From Clostridia bacterium (GTDB lineage: Bacteria > Bacillota > Clostridia > TANB77 > CAG-508): a stretch of 38,476 nt of DNA. Location of the stretch: the NCBI GenBank assembly GCA_022791735.1, contig JAAVZQ010000008.1, positions 1 through 38,476 of the forward strand, in the 5' to 3' direction. Position 1 is the first letter of the stretch. Each line of letters begins with the position of its first letter. Below the pieces are notes generated by a model. That model made no database searches and was not told the DNA's origin. It saw only the letters and a list, made by a program, of their open reading frames with translations. Shown piece after piece: positions 17,360-26,037 of this stretch. A program made the position numbers and the translations under genes.

Positions 17360-17611
17360 TTAATATCCATATTTTTCCCTCAGCTCCTTGAACATTTCTT
17401 CTGCTGGTATAGTTCTTCCGTTTTCTATGTCTTCTTCTGACTTTTGTAAATGTTTTATTATATCCATTTCTAACAACTTCTCTTTGTATTCTTTTAAGCT
17501 TAATATAACTACATCACTCTTATCCTTTCTTTTTACAATTATTGGTTCATCTATATTTTCGCATTCCTCTAATGTACTTTCAACTTCTTTTACTGAAATT
17601 TCCCTTTGCAT
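17360..17611 (-). CDS. Phd/YefM-type antitoxin
   Basis: 83 residues. VKEVESTLEECENIDEPIIVKRKDKSDVVILSLKEYKE fits the Phd/YefM fold: strand-helix-strand with (I/V)xRxG-like VKR and a final helix, then an acidic tail expected to bind a toxin. The start at 17611 has AGGAGG. No intact toxin follows; a short RelE-like fragment does. The gene is framed by about 70-bp direct repeats, which suggests a mobile or rearranged cassette. Orphan antitoxin is my best call. Confidence 0.75.
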   Translation of the reverse strand: MQREISVKEVESTLEECENIDEPIIVKRKDKSDVVILSLKEYKEKLLEMDIIKHLQKSEEDIENGRTIPAEEMFKELREKYGY

Positions 17612-17715
17612 AATATTATCCTCCTAAAATCTTTTTGTTTATTATATCACATATTTTTTATGTTATAAATATAATTTTTTAATACCATTAATATACCTTA
17701 CTTCCTAGGAGAGTT

Positions 17716-17784
17716 CCCAAAGATAATTTTTTGCATATACTTAAGTTGTAATTTAAAAAATTTGATTTTAAATATGTATTATTT
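17716..17784. repeat. Direct repeat, right copy
   Basis: Second copy of the repeat at 17211-17280, with few differences, upstream of the antitoxin gene. Between it and htrA (17785-17965) I see only two hairpins and no gene. Confidence 0.85.
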
Positions 17785-17879
17785 ATATAACGTTTTGCTA
17801 GATATGTCAAGGAAAATCGTTCGACATAAAGAATAAAAAAGACAACTTGATACTATAATATGAAAATTTGTTAAATAGC

Positions 17880-17923
17880 CAAAAAAGCAATACTGGATGA
17901 AATAATCCAATATTGCTTTTTTG
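17880..17923 (-). terminator. Terminator downstream of htrA
   Basis: Stem AAAAAAGCAATACTGGA against TCCAATATTGCTTTTTT with one mismatch and loop TGAAATAA. Confidence 0.85.
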
Positions 17924-17932
17924 ATACATGAC

Positions 17933-17963
17933 GTGGTCAAAATGCTCCGTCCCCTTTGACCAC
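17933..17963 (-). terminator. Hairpin immediately after htrA
   Basis: GTGGTCAAA (17933-17941) pairs with TTTGACCAC (17955-17963), ending 2 nt from the htrA stop codon. It lacks a T tract, so it may protect the mRNA end; the stronger terminator follows. Confidence 0.55.
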
Positions 17964-17965
17964 AT

Positions 17966-19195
17966 TTATGGTTGTTCTTCTAATGTTACTTCTATATTCT
18001 TATATTCTTTATTTCTATATATTTTAAAGTTTAGTTTGTCTCCTATTTTGTGCTGATTTTTTATCTCTTCTATATTTTCAATAGATTTTACTGCTTTGCC
18101 ATCTACTTCTGTTATAATATCTCCAACTTTTATCTCTGCTTTTTGTGCTGCTGAAAAGTCGTCAACTTCTCTTACATAAACTCCCTCAATCATTTTATAT
18201 TGTTTTGCTAAATTCTCATCAATTGTAAGTCCTGTAATTCCAATATACGGTCTAAGTACTTTTTGGTGATCTATTAACTCTGCAATTATATCTGTTGTTG
18301 AGTTTATTGGAATTGCAAATCCAATTCCTTCAACACCTGTTCCAGAAAGTTTTAATGTATTTATTCCTATTACTTCACCTTTACTATTTACTAAAGCTCC
18401 TCCACTATTACCTGAATTTATCGCAGCATCAGTTTGAATTGCTACATATTTTCCGCCATCAGAAGTTGTAACAGTTCTATTTACTGCACTTATAATTCCT
18501 GATGTAGCTGTTGTATTTAATCCAAGTGGACATCCAACTGCCATCGCAAATTCTCCTACTTTAACACTATCAGAATTGCCTATTTCTGCTTTTGTAAGAC
18601 CTGTTTTATCTATTTTAATAACTGCAAGGTCTGTTTTATCATCTTTACCTATAATCTTTGCATCATACACTGTTTCATCATTGTATAATGTTACTTTTAC
18701 TGATTTTGCATCAGATACTTCATAATATGAATTATTATTGTTATTATTACTTATGACATGGTTATTTGTCATAATATATCCGTCTTCTGATATTATTATA
18801 CCTGAACCTGTTGCAGATTGTGTACTCTGTCCAAAGAAAGAATTTACACTATATTCTATTTGAATTCCAACTATTGAAGGCAATACTTTGTCTGCAACTC
18901 CCATTGATGTCTCTGAATATCCTTGCAATGATATTGCTTGCAAATTAACCCCGTTTGTATTTACTGAAGTTGTACTATTGTTATTATTGTTAGAAGTTAC
19001 ATTTGATTGCTCTAATTTGAATATATTGTCTCTTATCCCAGGTACTCCAAAGCAAATACCTATAACTAAGCTAGCTCCTATCACTCCTGATACAAAAGGT
19101 AAAAATATTGATTTTGTGAAGCTATGTTTTTTTGTTTTTACAGTAGCTACACTTTTAAAAGAATTTTCATTTTCATCCATTTCAAATTCCTCCAT
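17966..19195 (-). CDS. htrA: HtrA/DegP-like membrane serine protease
   Basis: Envelope quality-control protease of the S1C family. A cytosolic tail of about 30 residues precedes one transmembrane segment (about 28-50), then a Ser/Asn-rich linker. The catalytic triad is in the motifs TNNHVISN (His), KTDLAVIKID (Asp) and GNSGGALVN (Ser). A single PDZ domain fills the last 90 residues. 409 residues; the first ATG carries GGAGG within its own codons, so ATG 19180 may be the used start. No in-frame CGG. Confidence 0.95.
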   Translation of the reverse strand: MEEFEMDENENSFKSVATVKTKKHSFTKSIFLPFVSGVIGASLVIGICFGVPGIRDNIFKLEQSNVTSNNNNNSTTSVNTNGVNLQAISLQGYSETSMGVADKVLPSIVGIQIEYSVNSFFGQSTQSATGSGIIISEDGYIMTNNHVISNNNNNNSYYEVSDAKSVKVTLYNDETVYDAKIIGKDDKTDLAVIKIDKTGLTKAEIGNSDSVKVGEFAMAVGCPLGLNTTATSGIISAVNRTVTTSDGGKYVAIQTDAAINSGNSGGALVNSKGEVIGINTLKLSGTGVEGIGFAIPINSTTDIIAELIDHQKVLRPYIGITGLTIDENLAKQYKMIEGVYVREVDDFSAAQKAEIKVGDIITEVDGKAVKSIENIEEIKNQHKIGDKLNFKIYRNKEYKNIEVTLEEQP

Positions 19196-19273
19196 TATTT
19201 ATTTTCTATGGTATTATTTTACACTTCTTTTGTGTACCAAATGTGAAATAAATGTAAAGTTTTTAAAACTTAC

Positions 19274-20174
19274 TTACTTATTTTCTACCTTTTTACGTTT
19301 TTTTATGAAACTGATTTTATGCTTTCTAGCTTCAATCTTTCTTTTTGTTATTAAATTCTTTATAAGTATTTTCTTCAACGCTTCTTCCTTTACATCTGCA
19401 ATCAAAGTTCCGGTCTTTTGCAATAGATACTTTTCCTGTTTCTTCTGATACAACAAGTGCAATTGCATCTGATTCTTTTGATATTCCAATTGCTGCTCTA
19501 TGTCTTGTACCAAGTTCTCTCGCAATATCTTTGTCTCCTGCAAGTGGAAGCATACAAGCTGCTGCTTTTATTCTTCCTCCGCTTATTACCACTGCTCCAT
19601 CATGAAGTGGGGTTTTAGGTACAAATATATTTACTAAAAGCTGTGGTGTTACTTCTGAATCTATTGCAATTCCACTTGCAATTATGTCTTTTATTTCTAT
19701 ATCTCTTTCTATTACAATTAATGCTCCTGTTTTTTCTTTTGAAAGTTCAAATGCTGCTATTGCTAATATATATATTTCTTCTTTTGTTTTTGTTTCTATG
19801 TCTTTATCTAACCCGAAAAATCTTGTTAATTTGTTACTTCCAAGTTCTTCTAATGAACGTCTAAGTTCTGGCTGGAATAGTACAACAAATACTGTTCCAT
19901 ATGTTACAAAAGAGGTAAGTATATAATTAAGTATATTCAAATGCAATAGTGAGCTTATTCCCATTGCTATTACAAGGAGGCAAATTCCTTTAAGAAGTTG
20001 CCATGCTCTAGAATCCTTTACTATTTTAAACAACTTTATAAATAACAATATTACTATTACAATGTCAATAATCATTGTGATAAATTGCCATGGATTATCG
20101 CATAAGCTTTGCGCATACGAAGTTATTACTCCCATTAAATTATTAGGCACTGCTGTTATAATGTTACCATTCAT
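19274..20174 (-). CDS. cdaA: Diadenylate cyclase CdaA, one CGG +1 site
   Basis: Makes cyclic di-AMP from two ATP, a signal for osmotic and wall homeostasis. Three hydrophobic segments (about 25-100) anchor the protein; the DAC domain carries LHDGAVVISGG and GTRHRAAIGIS, the two catalytic motifs. The frame breaks at codon 255, CGG at 19410-19412: skipping C gives IAKDGTLIADVKEEALKKIL and a Lys-rich tail to 299 residues. In the zero frame a different 26-residue tail is made. The catalytic core is upstream of the site, so unlike the other genes both products could be active. The start at 20174 has AAAGGAG. CdaR, often next to CdaA, is not adjacent. Confidence 0.93.
19409..19412 (-). other. CGG +1 site in cdaA
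   Basis: GAC-CGGA-ACT. The shift gives Lys-Asp-Gly-Thr-Leu-Ile, matching the strand at the end of the DAC domain. Confidence 0.82.
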
Positions 20175-20189
20175 ATACTTTTTCTCCTT

Positions 20190-20336
20190 TTACATGTTTA
20201 ATAAATAATATATAAGTGTTGCCGCAACTGATAATAGCATTGCTGCTATTAATATTATTATTACTATACTTTGTATTAATTTTCTTTTGTCCATTGGTTT
20301 CTTTGCTTTTTTCACTTTATCTTCTTTATTTGCCAT
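20190..20336 (-). CDS. Small single-pass membrane protein
   Basis: 48 residues: a charged start (MANKEDKVKKAKKPMDKRK) and one hydrophobic helix (about 22-44). ATG at 20336 has a TAGGAGGAA site. It ends 15 nt before cdaA, so the two are probably translated from one mRNA. I cannot name the family. A role with CdaA is inference from position. Confidence 0.6.
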   Translation of the reverse strand: MANKEDKVKKAKKPMDKRKLIQSIVIIILIAAMLLSVAATLIYYLLNM

Positions 20337-20365
20337 TTTTATTCCTCCTACTACTTTCATCTTTT

Positions 20366-20489
20366 AAATTGAAAAAGAAGCCGTTCCGTGCTAGGCGTTC
20401 GAAAAAGAAATACCGGAGACATACTTGTATACGCCCAAGGATTTTCTTTTGATGAACAACGACGCAATATACTGATTGTTTTCCAATTT
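20366..20489. repeat. Intergenic palindromic element 5
   Basis: About 124 bp. Arms AAATTGAAAAAGAAG and TTGTTTTCCAATTT. Contains GTGCTAGGCGTTCG, AATACCGGAGAC, a CATAC-TT-GTATAC tip and GAACAACGACGCAATAT. Forward orientation, adjacent to the rplQ terminator. Confidence 0.8.
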
Positions 20490-20493
20490 TATC

Positions 20494-20526
20494 AAAAAAA
20501 GCCCATTATGTAAGGGGGGCTTTTTT
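20494..20526 (-). terminator. Terminator after rplQ
   Basis: AAAAAAAGCCC pairs with GGGCTTTTTT, a GC-core stem with T tract. It marks the end of the S10-spc-alpha transcript. Confidence 0.88.
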
Positions 20527-20534
20527 AATAATTA

Positions 20535-21059
20535 TTAAAGTAATTCAAGTAAAACTATTTCTGCTGAATCTCCTCTTCTTTTTCCAAGTTTTACTATTCT
20601 TGTGTAGCCACCAACGTTTTTCTCGTATTTTGGTGCTATTTCATTAAACAATTTTGCTGGTAAATCTACATTTTTACCTTCATTGTCTTTTACTTTATTT
20701 ATTTTTGTCATTATTTTTCTTCTAGCATTTAATCTTGAAGGCATATCTTTTTGTCTTTTTTCTGTAACTTCTTCTTTAACAACTTTTAAGAAATCTTTTC
20801 CATTTTTACTTTTTGCTACTTCTGTTACTTTATTACCTTTGCTATCAAGTTTAGCACGAATAACTTTAACATCTACTTCTTCAAAGTTGTCCTTTTCTTT
20901 GATTGCAAGTGCTATTATACTATCTACTATCGCTTTTACCTCTTTAGCTCTAGCTTCTGTAGTTTTGATTTTTCCATTTAAAATCAAATCTGTAGTTTGA
21001 GTTCTAAGCATTGCTAATCTTTGGTCTGTTGTTCTTCCTAACTTTCTGTTTCTAGCCAT
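20535..21059 (-). CDS. rplQ: 50S ribosomal protein L17, long form
   Basis: Last gene of the ribosomal cluster. N-terminus MARNRKLGRTTDQRLAMLR and C-terminus GGYTRIVKLGKRRGDSAEIV are typical of L17. At 174 residues it is about 50 longer than the usual 115-125; the extra Lys/Glu/Val-rich part (about residues 57-108) lies between the two conserved halves. No break. The ATG at 21059 has AAGGAGG. A palindromic element separates it from rpoA. Confidence 0.95.
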   Translation of the reverse strand: MARNRKLGRTTDQRLAMLRTQTTDLILNGKIKTTEARAKEVKAIVDSIIALAIKEKDNFEEVDVKVIRAKLDSKGNKVTEVAKSKNGKDFLKVVKEEVTEKRQKDMPSRLNARRKIMTKINKVKDNEGKNVDLPAKLFNEIAPKYEKNVGGYTRIVKLGKRRGDSAEIVLLELL

Positions 21060-21125
21060 TTTGCCTTTCCTCCTTTTTATTCTATATATTCACCTTTATT
21101 CTAACAAGAATTATTTATCTTTATT

Positions 21126-21250
21126 GATTGGAACAAGAAGTGGTATATTGCTAGGCAAATTTGTGAAGAAACACTGGAAACGTACTAGTGTACGCCCAAG
21201 GATTTTCTTTACAAATTTAACGACGCAAGATGCTACTTACTGTTTCAATC
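21126..21250. repeat. Intergenic palindromic element 6
   Basis: 125 bp. Arms GATTGGAACAAGAAGTGGTAT and ATGCTACTTACTGTTTCAATC; the right arm ends at the last base of the rpoA stop codon. Core GCTAGGCAAATTTG, CGTACTAGTGTACG tip, AACGACGCAAGATGC. Forward. Confidence 0.85.
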
Positions 21251-22194
21251 TACTCTTCTTGGGCGAAATCAAGTCCTAGTGAGTGTAACTTGTTTGTTAC
21301 TTCATCTAATGACTTCTTTCCTAGATTTCTAACTTTCATCATATCAGCTTCTGTTTTATTTGCTAAGTCTTGAACTGTTGATATACCAGCTCTCTTTAAG
21401 CAATTAAAGCTTCTTACAGTAAGCTCTAAATCTTCTATTGACATCTCAAGCACTCTAGCTGTCTTAGATTCTTCTTTTTCTACCATTATTTGAGTATTCT
21501 TTGCTATTTCTGATAAATCAATAAATAAGCTTAAGTGTTCTGTTATAACCTTAGCAGCAAGTGATAGTGCCTCATAAGGTTTTAAACTTCCATCTGTCCA
21601 AACTTCTATGATTAATTTATCAAAATCAACCATTTGACCAACTCTGGTATTTTCTACTTGATAATTTACTTTCTTTACAGGAGTAAAGATTGAATCTATA
21701 GGTAGTACTGATATGTCTTGATTATCTTTTTTGTTTTTGCTTGCTGTATTATATCCTCTGCCTTTTTCTACTGTCATTTCTGCTTTAAAATGACCACCTT
21801 CGGCAACAGTTGCGATATGTAACTCTGGATTTAACACTTCTATTGTACCATCTGTGACAATATCAGATGCTTTAACTTCTCCTTCACCTTTGAAGTCGAT
21901 AGTTATAACTTTATCCTCGTTGTCATATGATTTGAATCTAACACCTTTTAAATTTACTATTATTTCTGAAACATCCTCAACTACATTTGGAACCGTAGAA
22001 AATTCATGTACTACACCATCAATTTTTACACTTGTGATTGCACATCCTGGAAGTGATGAAAGTAAAATTCTTCTTAGCGAATTTCCAATTGTTACACCAT
22101 ATCCACGTTCTAATGGTTCACATACGAATTTTGCATAGTTATTCTGTTCATCCATATTTGTACATTCAATATTTGGCTTTTCAAATTCTATCAT
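21250..22194 (-). CDS. rpoA: RNA polymerase alpha subunit
   Basis: 314 residues. The N-terminal dimer domain has the family region PLERGYGVTIGNSLRRILLSSLPG; the C-terminal domain (about 245-314) has the two helix-hairpin-helix motifs (VRSFNCLKRAGI, VRNLGKKSLDEV) that touch UP elements and regulators. No in-frame CGG. It precedes rplQ in the usual order. Confidence 0.98.
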   Translation of the reverse strand: MIEFEKPNIECTNMDEQNNYAKFVCEPLERGYGVTIGNSLRRILLSSLPGCAITSVKIDGVVHEFSTVPNVVEDVSEIIVNLKGVRFKSYDNEDKVITIDFKGEGEVKASDIVTDGTIEVLNPELHIATVAEGGHFKAEMTVEKGRGYNTASKNKKDNQDISVLPIDSIFTPVKKVNYQVENTRVGQMVDFDKLIIEVWTDGSLKPYEALSLAAKVITEHLSLFIDLSEIAKNTQIMVEKEESKTARVLEMSIEDLELTVRSFNCLKRAGISTVQDLANKTEADMMKVRNLGKKSLDEVTNKLHSLGLDFAQEE

Positions 22195-22340
22195 TTATAA
22201 CCTACCTTTCTAGATGTCAGAATGTTAGACAATTAGATGTTAGAAATTATAACTCTATCTTTAATTTCTAGTAACTAATTTCTAAATTCTTACTATCTAG
22301 TATTTCTATTTTCTAAATTCTAGTTTCTAGCTTCTAAATA

Positions 22341-22967
22341 CTATTTAGAATATAATTCGACTATTAAATGTTCCTCTACTGGAATGTCTACATCTGCTCT
22401 AGATGCTAGTCTAACTACTTTACCGCTTAAATCTTCTGGATTTCTCTCTAACCATGCTGGCATAGGTCTTGAAGCATTTACTTCAATATTTTCTTTTAAA
22501 ACTTTTTTATCTTTTTTATTTTCTCTAACTTTTACTACATCTCCTGGTTTTACTAAATAAGATGGAATACTTACTTTTCTTCCATTTACTTCAAATAAAC
22601 CATGATTTACAAGTAGTCTTGCTTGTGGTCTTGAACTACCATATCCAAGTCTATATACTACATTATCTAATCTGCTTTCCAATAAAACAAGTAAGTTTTC
22701 ACCTGTTATACCTTTTTTAGCAGAAGCCATTTCAAAATATTTTCTAAATTGGTTTTCTCTTACTCCATAAAAAGCTTTAGTTTTTTGCTTTTCTCTTAAT
22801 TGGATACCGTATTCTGAAAGTTTAGCTTTCTTTTGTCCATGCTCTCCTGGTGCATAGTTTCTTCTTGAAATTGCACATTTATCTGTGTAGCATCTTGAAC
22901 CTTTTAAGAATAGTTTTTGTCCTTCTCTACGACAGATACGACATTGTTCTTCTTTATATCTTGACAT
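22341..22967 (-). CDS. rpsD: 30S ribosomal protein S4 (zinc-binding form)
   Basis: 208 residues. The start has a Cys4 cluster (CRICRREG then CYTDKC), the zinc-binding form of S4, followed by the S4 RNA-binding domain (about 97-160, ENLLVLLESRLDNVVYRLG). S4 often regulates the alpha operon by binding its mRNA. The gap to rpoA (22195-22340) has no palindromic element but is full of short TTCTAA-like repeats. Confidence 0.98.
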   Translation of the reverse strand: MSRYKEEQCRICRREGQKLFLKGSRCYTDKCAISRRNYAPGEHGQKKAKLSEYGIQLREKQKTKAFYGVRENQFRKYFEMASAKKGITGENLLVLLESRLDNVVYRLGYGSSRPQARLLVNHGLFEVNGRKVSIPSYLVKPGDVVKVRENKKDKKVLKENIEVNASRPMPAWLERNPEDLSGKVVRLASRADVDIPVEEHLIVELYSK

Positions 22968-22997
22968 GTGTTTTTTACACCTCTTCCTTTCTAGAAA

Positions 22998-23393
22998 TTA
23001 TACTCTTCTTCTTTTTGGTGGTCTACAACCATTATGTGGTATTGGTGTTACATCCTTAATACTACTTAATTCTAGACCTGCTGTTTGAAGGGCTCTAATT
23101 GCTGCTTCTCTACCTGAACCTGGACCTTTAACATATACTTCAACTGTTTTTAATCCATGTTCCATTGCAGCTTTTGCAGCTGTTTCAGCAGCTTGACCTG
23201 CTGCAAATGGTGTACTCTTTCTTGAACCTTTGAAGCCTAATTCTCCAGCACTTGCCCAAGAAATAACATTACCTTGTACATCTGTAACTGTAACTATTGT
23301 ATTATTGAAACTAGAATGAATATGAGCAGAACCTTTATCAATGTTCTTTCTATTTCTTCTAGGTGTTTTTCTTGTTACATTTTTATTAGCCAT
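22998..23393 (-). CDS. rpsK: 30S ribosomal protein S11
   Basis: 131 residues. Body ASAGELGFKGSRKSTPFAAGQAAE and the C-terminal DVTPIPHNGCRPPKRRRV are diagnostic; it helps form the platform and the mRNA exit site. Start at 23393 with GGAGGAA. Confidence 0.98.
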   Translation of the reverse strand: MANKNVTRKTPRRNRKNIDKGSAHIHSSFNNTIVTVTDVQGNVISWASAGELGFKGSRKSTPFAAGQAAETAAKAAMEHGLKTVEVYVKGPGSGREAAIRALQTAGLELSSIKDVTPIPHNGCRPPKRRRV

Positions 23394-23410
23394 TTGGAAT
23401 TTCCTCCTCC

Positions 23411-23779
23411 TTATTTCTTACTCTTGCTTACTAATTTTCTAGGACCTTTTCTTGTACGTGCATTAGTTTTTGTTCTTTGTCCTCTAACTGGTAAACTTCT
23501 TCTATGTCTTAATCCTCTATAACAACCAATTTCTGTAAGTCTTTTGATATTAAGAGCAACTTCTCTTCTTAAATCACCTTCAACTTTAAAACTTCCATCG
23601 ATTATTTTTCTGATATTATTTACTTCATCGTCTGTCAAATCTTTTACTCTAGTGTCTGGGTTTACTCCTGCCTCTTTAAGAATTTTATTAGAACTTGCAA
23701 CACCTATTCCATAAATATATGTTAGTCCTATTTCTACTCTTTTTTCTCTAGGTAAATCAACTCCTGCTATACGAGCCAT
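23411..23779 (-). CDS. rpsM: 30S ribosomal protein S13
   Basis: 122 residues from ATG 23779 (MARIAGVDLPREKR), chosen over the ATG at 23797 because GGAGGTG lies at the right distance. Contains the helix-two-turn-helix ...GLRHRRSLPVRGQRTKTNARTRKG at the C-terminus that contacts tRNA. Head protein of the small subunit. Confidence 0.98.
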   Translation of the reverse strand: MARIAGVDLPREKRVEIGLTYIYGIGVASSNKILKEAGVNPDTRVKDLTDDEVNNIRKIIDGSFKVEGDLRREVALNIKRLTEIGCYRGLRHRRSLPVRGQRTKTNARTRKGPRKLVSKSKK

Positions 23780-23820
23780 GTATTTATTCACCTCCATTTA
23801 ATTTTTTATTAAATATATAT

Positions 23821-23880
23821 AAACACAAATTTGATATAAAAAGTAATATATACCCTTTACAGCCGCATCTAATTTGTGTT
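23821..23880. repeat. Hairpin between rpmJ and rpsM
   Basis: AAACACAAATT and AATTTGTGTT (11- and 10-nt arms) bracket 40 nt. It lacks the motifs of the palindromic element family. Confidence 0.6.
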
Positions 23881-23918
23881 AATACCATGATTAATAAATG
23901 TTATCATTTGGATAATAA

Positions 23919-24032
23919 TTATCCTTGTCTTTGTTTATGTTTTGGATTTTCACAAATCACTCTGATAACACCTTTTCTTTTTATTATTTTGCATTTTTCA
24001 CACATTTTTTTAACTGATGGTCTTACTTTCAT
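23919..24032 (-). CDS. rpmJ: 50S ribosomal protein L36 (zinc-binding form)
   Basis: 37 residues: MKVRPSVKKMCEKCK, then RKGVIRVICENPKHKQRQG. The Cys-Cys-Cys-His ligands mark the zinc form. It sits between infA and rpsM, the standard place. Confidence 0.97.
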   Translation of the reverse strand: MKVRPSVKKMCEKCKIIKRKGVIRVICENPKHKQRQG

Positions 24033-24082
24033 TTTGTAACCCTCCCTTTTATGCTTTGTTATACTTCTTTTTTGTAGATTGT

Positions 24083-24301
24083 TTATTTCTCACGCCATGT
24101 GATACGTCCACGACTTAAATCATAAGGCGAAAGCTCTAATTTTACTTTATCCCCTGGTAATATCTTAATGTAGTTCATTCTAAGTTTACCTGAGATATGA
24201 GCTAAAACTTGATGTCCATTTGTAAGCTCTACTTTAAATGTTGTATTAGGTAGTGTCTCTAAGACTGTTCCCTCTACTTCTATTACATCTTCTCTTGCCA
24301 A
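24083..24301 (-). CDS. infA: Translation initiation factor IF-1
   Basis: 72 residues, a single S1-like OB fold: EGTVLETLPNTTFKVEL, GHQVLAHISGKLRMNYI, and the C-terminal LSPYDLSRGRITWR. Binds the A site during initiation. Start at 24301 with AGGAGG. Confidence 0.98.
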   Translation of the reverse strand: MAREDVIEVEGTVLETLPNTTFKVELTNGHQVLAHISGKLRMNYIKILPGDKVKLELSPYDLSRGRITWREK

Positions 24302-24378
24302 TCTACATTCCTCCTATTTTTTTCTATCGTTGGAATTTTCACTTTGAAAAAGTGAAAAGCTTCATACGAGAGAATTAT

Positions 24379-24427
24379 GCAAATGTTACAATATCTTAAT
24401 GTGTTTATTTAGATATTGTTCATTTGT
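24379..24427. repeat. Hairpin between infA and map
   Basis: CAAATGTTACAATATCT and AGATATTGTTCATTTG are complementary except for one or two positions. The rest of 24302-24474 holds a short CACTTT-GAA-AAAGTG stem and no gene. Confidence 0.6.
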
Positions 24428-24474
24428 TATTTTTTGTTTCCTTGTATAATTAACTAATCAATTATATCTTATTT

Positions 24475-25245
24475 TTAAAGCAATGTCAATACTTTAGGTT
24501 CATTTTCTGTAACTAAAATTGTATTTTCATAATGTGCGGCTAAACTTCCATCTTCAGTTACAATTGTCCAGCCATCATCAAGTTCACATATATCAGGGTT
24601 CCCAGCTATTACCATAGGTTCTATTGCAAGTGTCATACCACTTTCTATTCTTGGACCTTTACCAGGTTTTCCATAATTTGGTATGCCCGGATCTTCATGC
24701 ATTTCACGGCCTATTCCATGTCCTTGAAATTCTTTTACAACAGAAAATCCATTTTTTTCTACAAATTCGCCTATAGCATTTGAGATGTCCCCAATTCTAT
24801 ATCCAGGTTTCGCAAATTTTATTCCTTCAAAAAAAGCTTTTCTTGTTACTTCAACTAACTTTTCTGCTTCTTTCGAACCTTTTCCAACTATATATGTCCT
24901 TGCTGCATCTCCATTATACCCATTCTTTAGTGCAACTAAATCTACACTAACTAAATCTCCGTCTTTTAGATGTACTCTTTCTGACGGGATACCATGTATC
25001 ACTTCATCATTTATAGATGCACATATTGAACTTGGAAACGGCATAACACCTTTTTGATAACTTGGATATCCTTTTTGTGCAGGAATACCACCATTTTCTT
25101 TAATTACTCTCTCTGCTATGTTGTCTAATTCTTTGGTGGTTATCCCTGGCTTTATTGCATTTTCAATTGCCTTATGCACAAGTGCAACTATTTTGCACGC
25201 TTCTTTTATTAATTCAATTTCACGTTTAGATTTAATTTCTATCAT
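24475..25245 (-). CDS. map: Methionine aminopeptidase, type I
   Basis: Removes the initiator methionine. 256 residues, with metal ligands in VSVDLVALKNGYNGDAART, HGIGREMHEDPGIPNYG and the glutamates of AIEPMV and VTEDGSLAAHYE. Overlaps the end of adk by 4 nt, so it is translationally coupled. Confidence 0.98.
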   Translation of the reverse strand: MIEIKSKREIELIKEACKIVALVHKAIENAIKPGITTKELDNIAERVIKENGGIPAQKGYPSYQKGVMPFPSSICASINDEVIHGIPSERVHLKDGDLVSVDLVALKNGYNGDAARTYIVGKGSKEAEKLVEVTRKAFFEGIKFAKPGYRIGDISNAIGEFVEKNGFSVVKEFQGHGIGREMHEDPGIPNYGKPGKGPRIESGMTLAIEPMVIAGNPDICELDDGWTIVTEDGSLAAHYENTILVTENEPKVLTLL

Positions 25246-25904
25246 TTCAATTTCTCCACTAAATCACGTGCTACATCTGCTCCCATTCTGTTTACTGCTG
25301 TACTAACTGTCTCTGTTTGTAATATTCCTTTTTCCTCATAGAAGTTAACCAATGGACTAGTTTTTTCTTCATATATGTCTAGTCTTCTTTTTATAGCTTC
25401 TGGATCAGAATCATCTTCTCTTTGTTTTAAAGGTGCTCCACATTTATCACAAATTCCTTCTACTTTTGGTGGATGTAATTTTGTGTTATATGTGGTTTTA
25501 CACTCTTGGTTAGTACATACTCTTCTTGTAAGCATTCTATCTATAATTTCTTCTTTTGGTGTAACTAAGTTTACAACCAAATCTACTCTTTTTCCCATTT
25601 TGTTTAACATTTCATCTAGCTTTTGTGCTTGTTCGATAGTTCTTGGGAACCCATCTAATATAGCACCATTTTTTGCATCTTCTTCTTTTAATCTACTTTC
25701 TAGCATTGGTACAGTTATTTCATCTGGAACTAAATCACCTTTTGATATATACTTATTTGCTTCTATACCAAGTGCTGTTCCTTCGCTAATATTTTTTCTA
25801 AAAATATCTCCTGTTGAAACTTGTGGTATACCAAGCTCTGTGCTTAATATTCCAGCAACTGTCCCTTTTCCAGTTCCTTGAGCGCCTAACATCATTAATA
25901 TCAT
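25242..25904 (-). CDS. adk: Adenylate kinase (zinc-LID form)
   Basis: Interconverts ATP, ADP and AMP. ATG at 25904 (MILMMLGAQGTGKGT) has ATAGGAG upstream and gives 220 residues, the family length; a longer start at 25928 is less likely. P-loop GAQGTGKGT, FPRTIEQAQKLD, and a LID with four cysteines (CTNQEC and CDKCG) that bind zinc. Confidence 0.97.
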   Translation of the reverse strand: MILMMLGAQGTGKGTVAGILSTELGIPQVSTGDIFRKNISEGTALGIEANKYISKGDLVPDEITVPMLESRLKEEDAKNGAILDGFPRTIEQAQKLDEMLNKMGKRVDLVVNLVTPKEEIIDRMLTRRVCTNQECKTTYNTKLHPPKVEGICDKCGAPLKQREDDSDPEAIKRRLDIYEEKTSPLVNFYEEKGILQTETVSTAVNRMGADVARDLVEKLK

Positions 25905-25922
25905 AACTTCTCCTATCCATTC

Positions 25923-26037
25923 GAACAATAATCATCATCTTACTTCGTTACTGCTCATTCAAAATCAATTCAACGTACACCAGTACGCCTCATTGATATT
26001 TGAATTCACGTTCCTTGTAATCTAATAATTCTTGTTC
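25923..26037. repeat. Intergenic palindromic element 7
   Basis: 115 bp. Arms GAACAATAATCATCATCTTAC and GTAATCTAATAATTCTTGTTC. Reverse orientation; tip ACGTACACCAGTACG. Shares AATGAGGCGTACTGGTGTAC with other copies when read on the minus strand. Abuts element 8. Confidence 0.82.

Noticed and set aside
25905..25928. Longer adk start
   Set aside because: ATG 25904 places the P-loop at the usual distance and has a better ribosome binding site.
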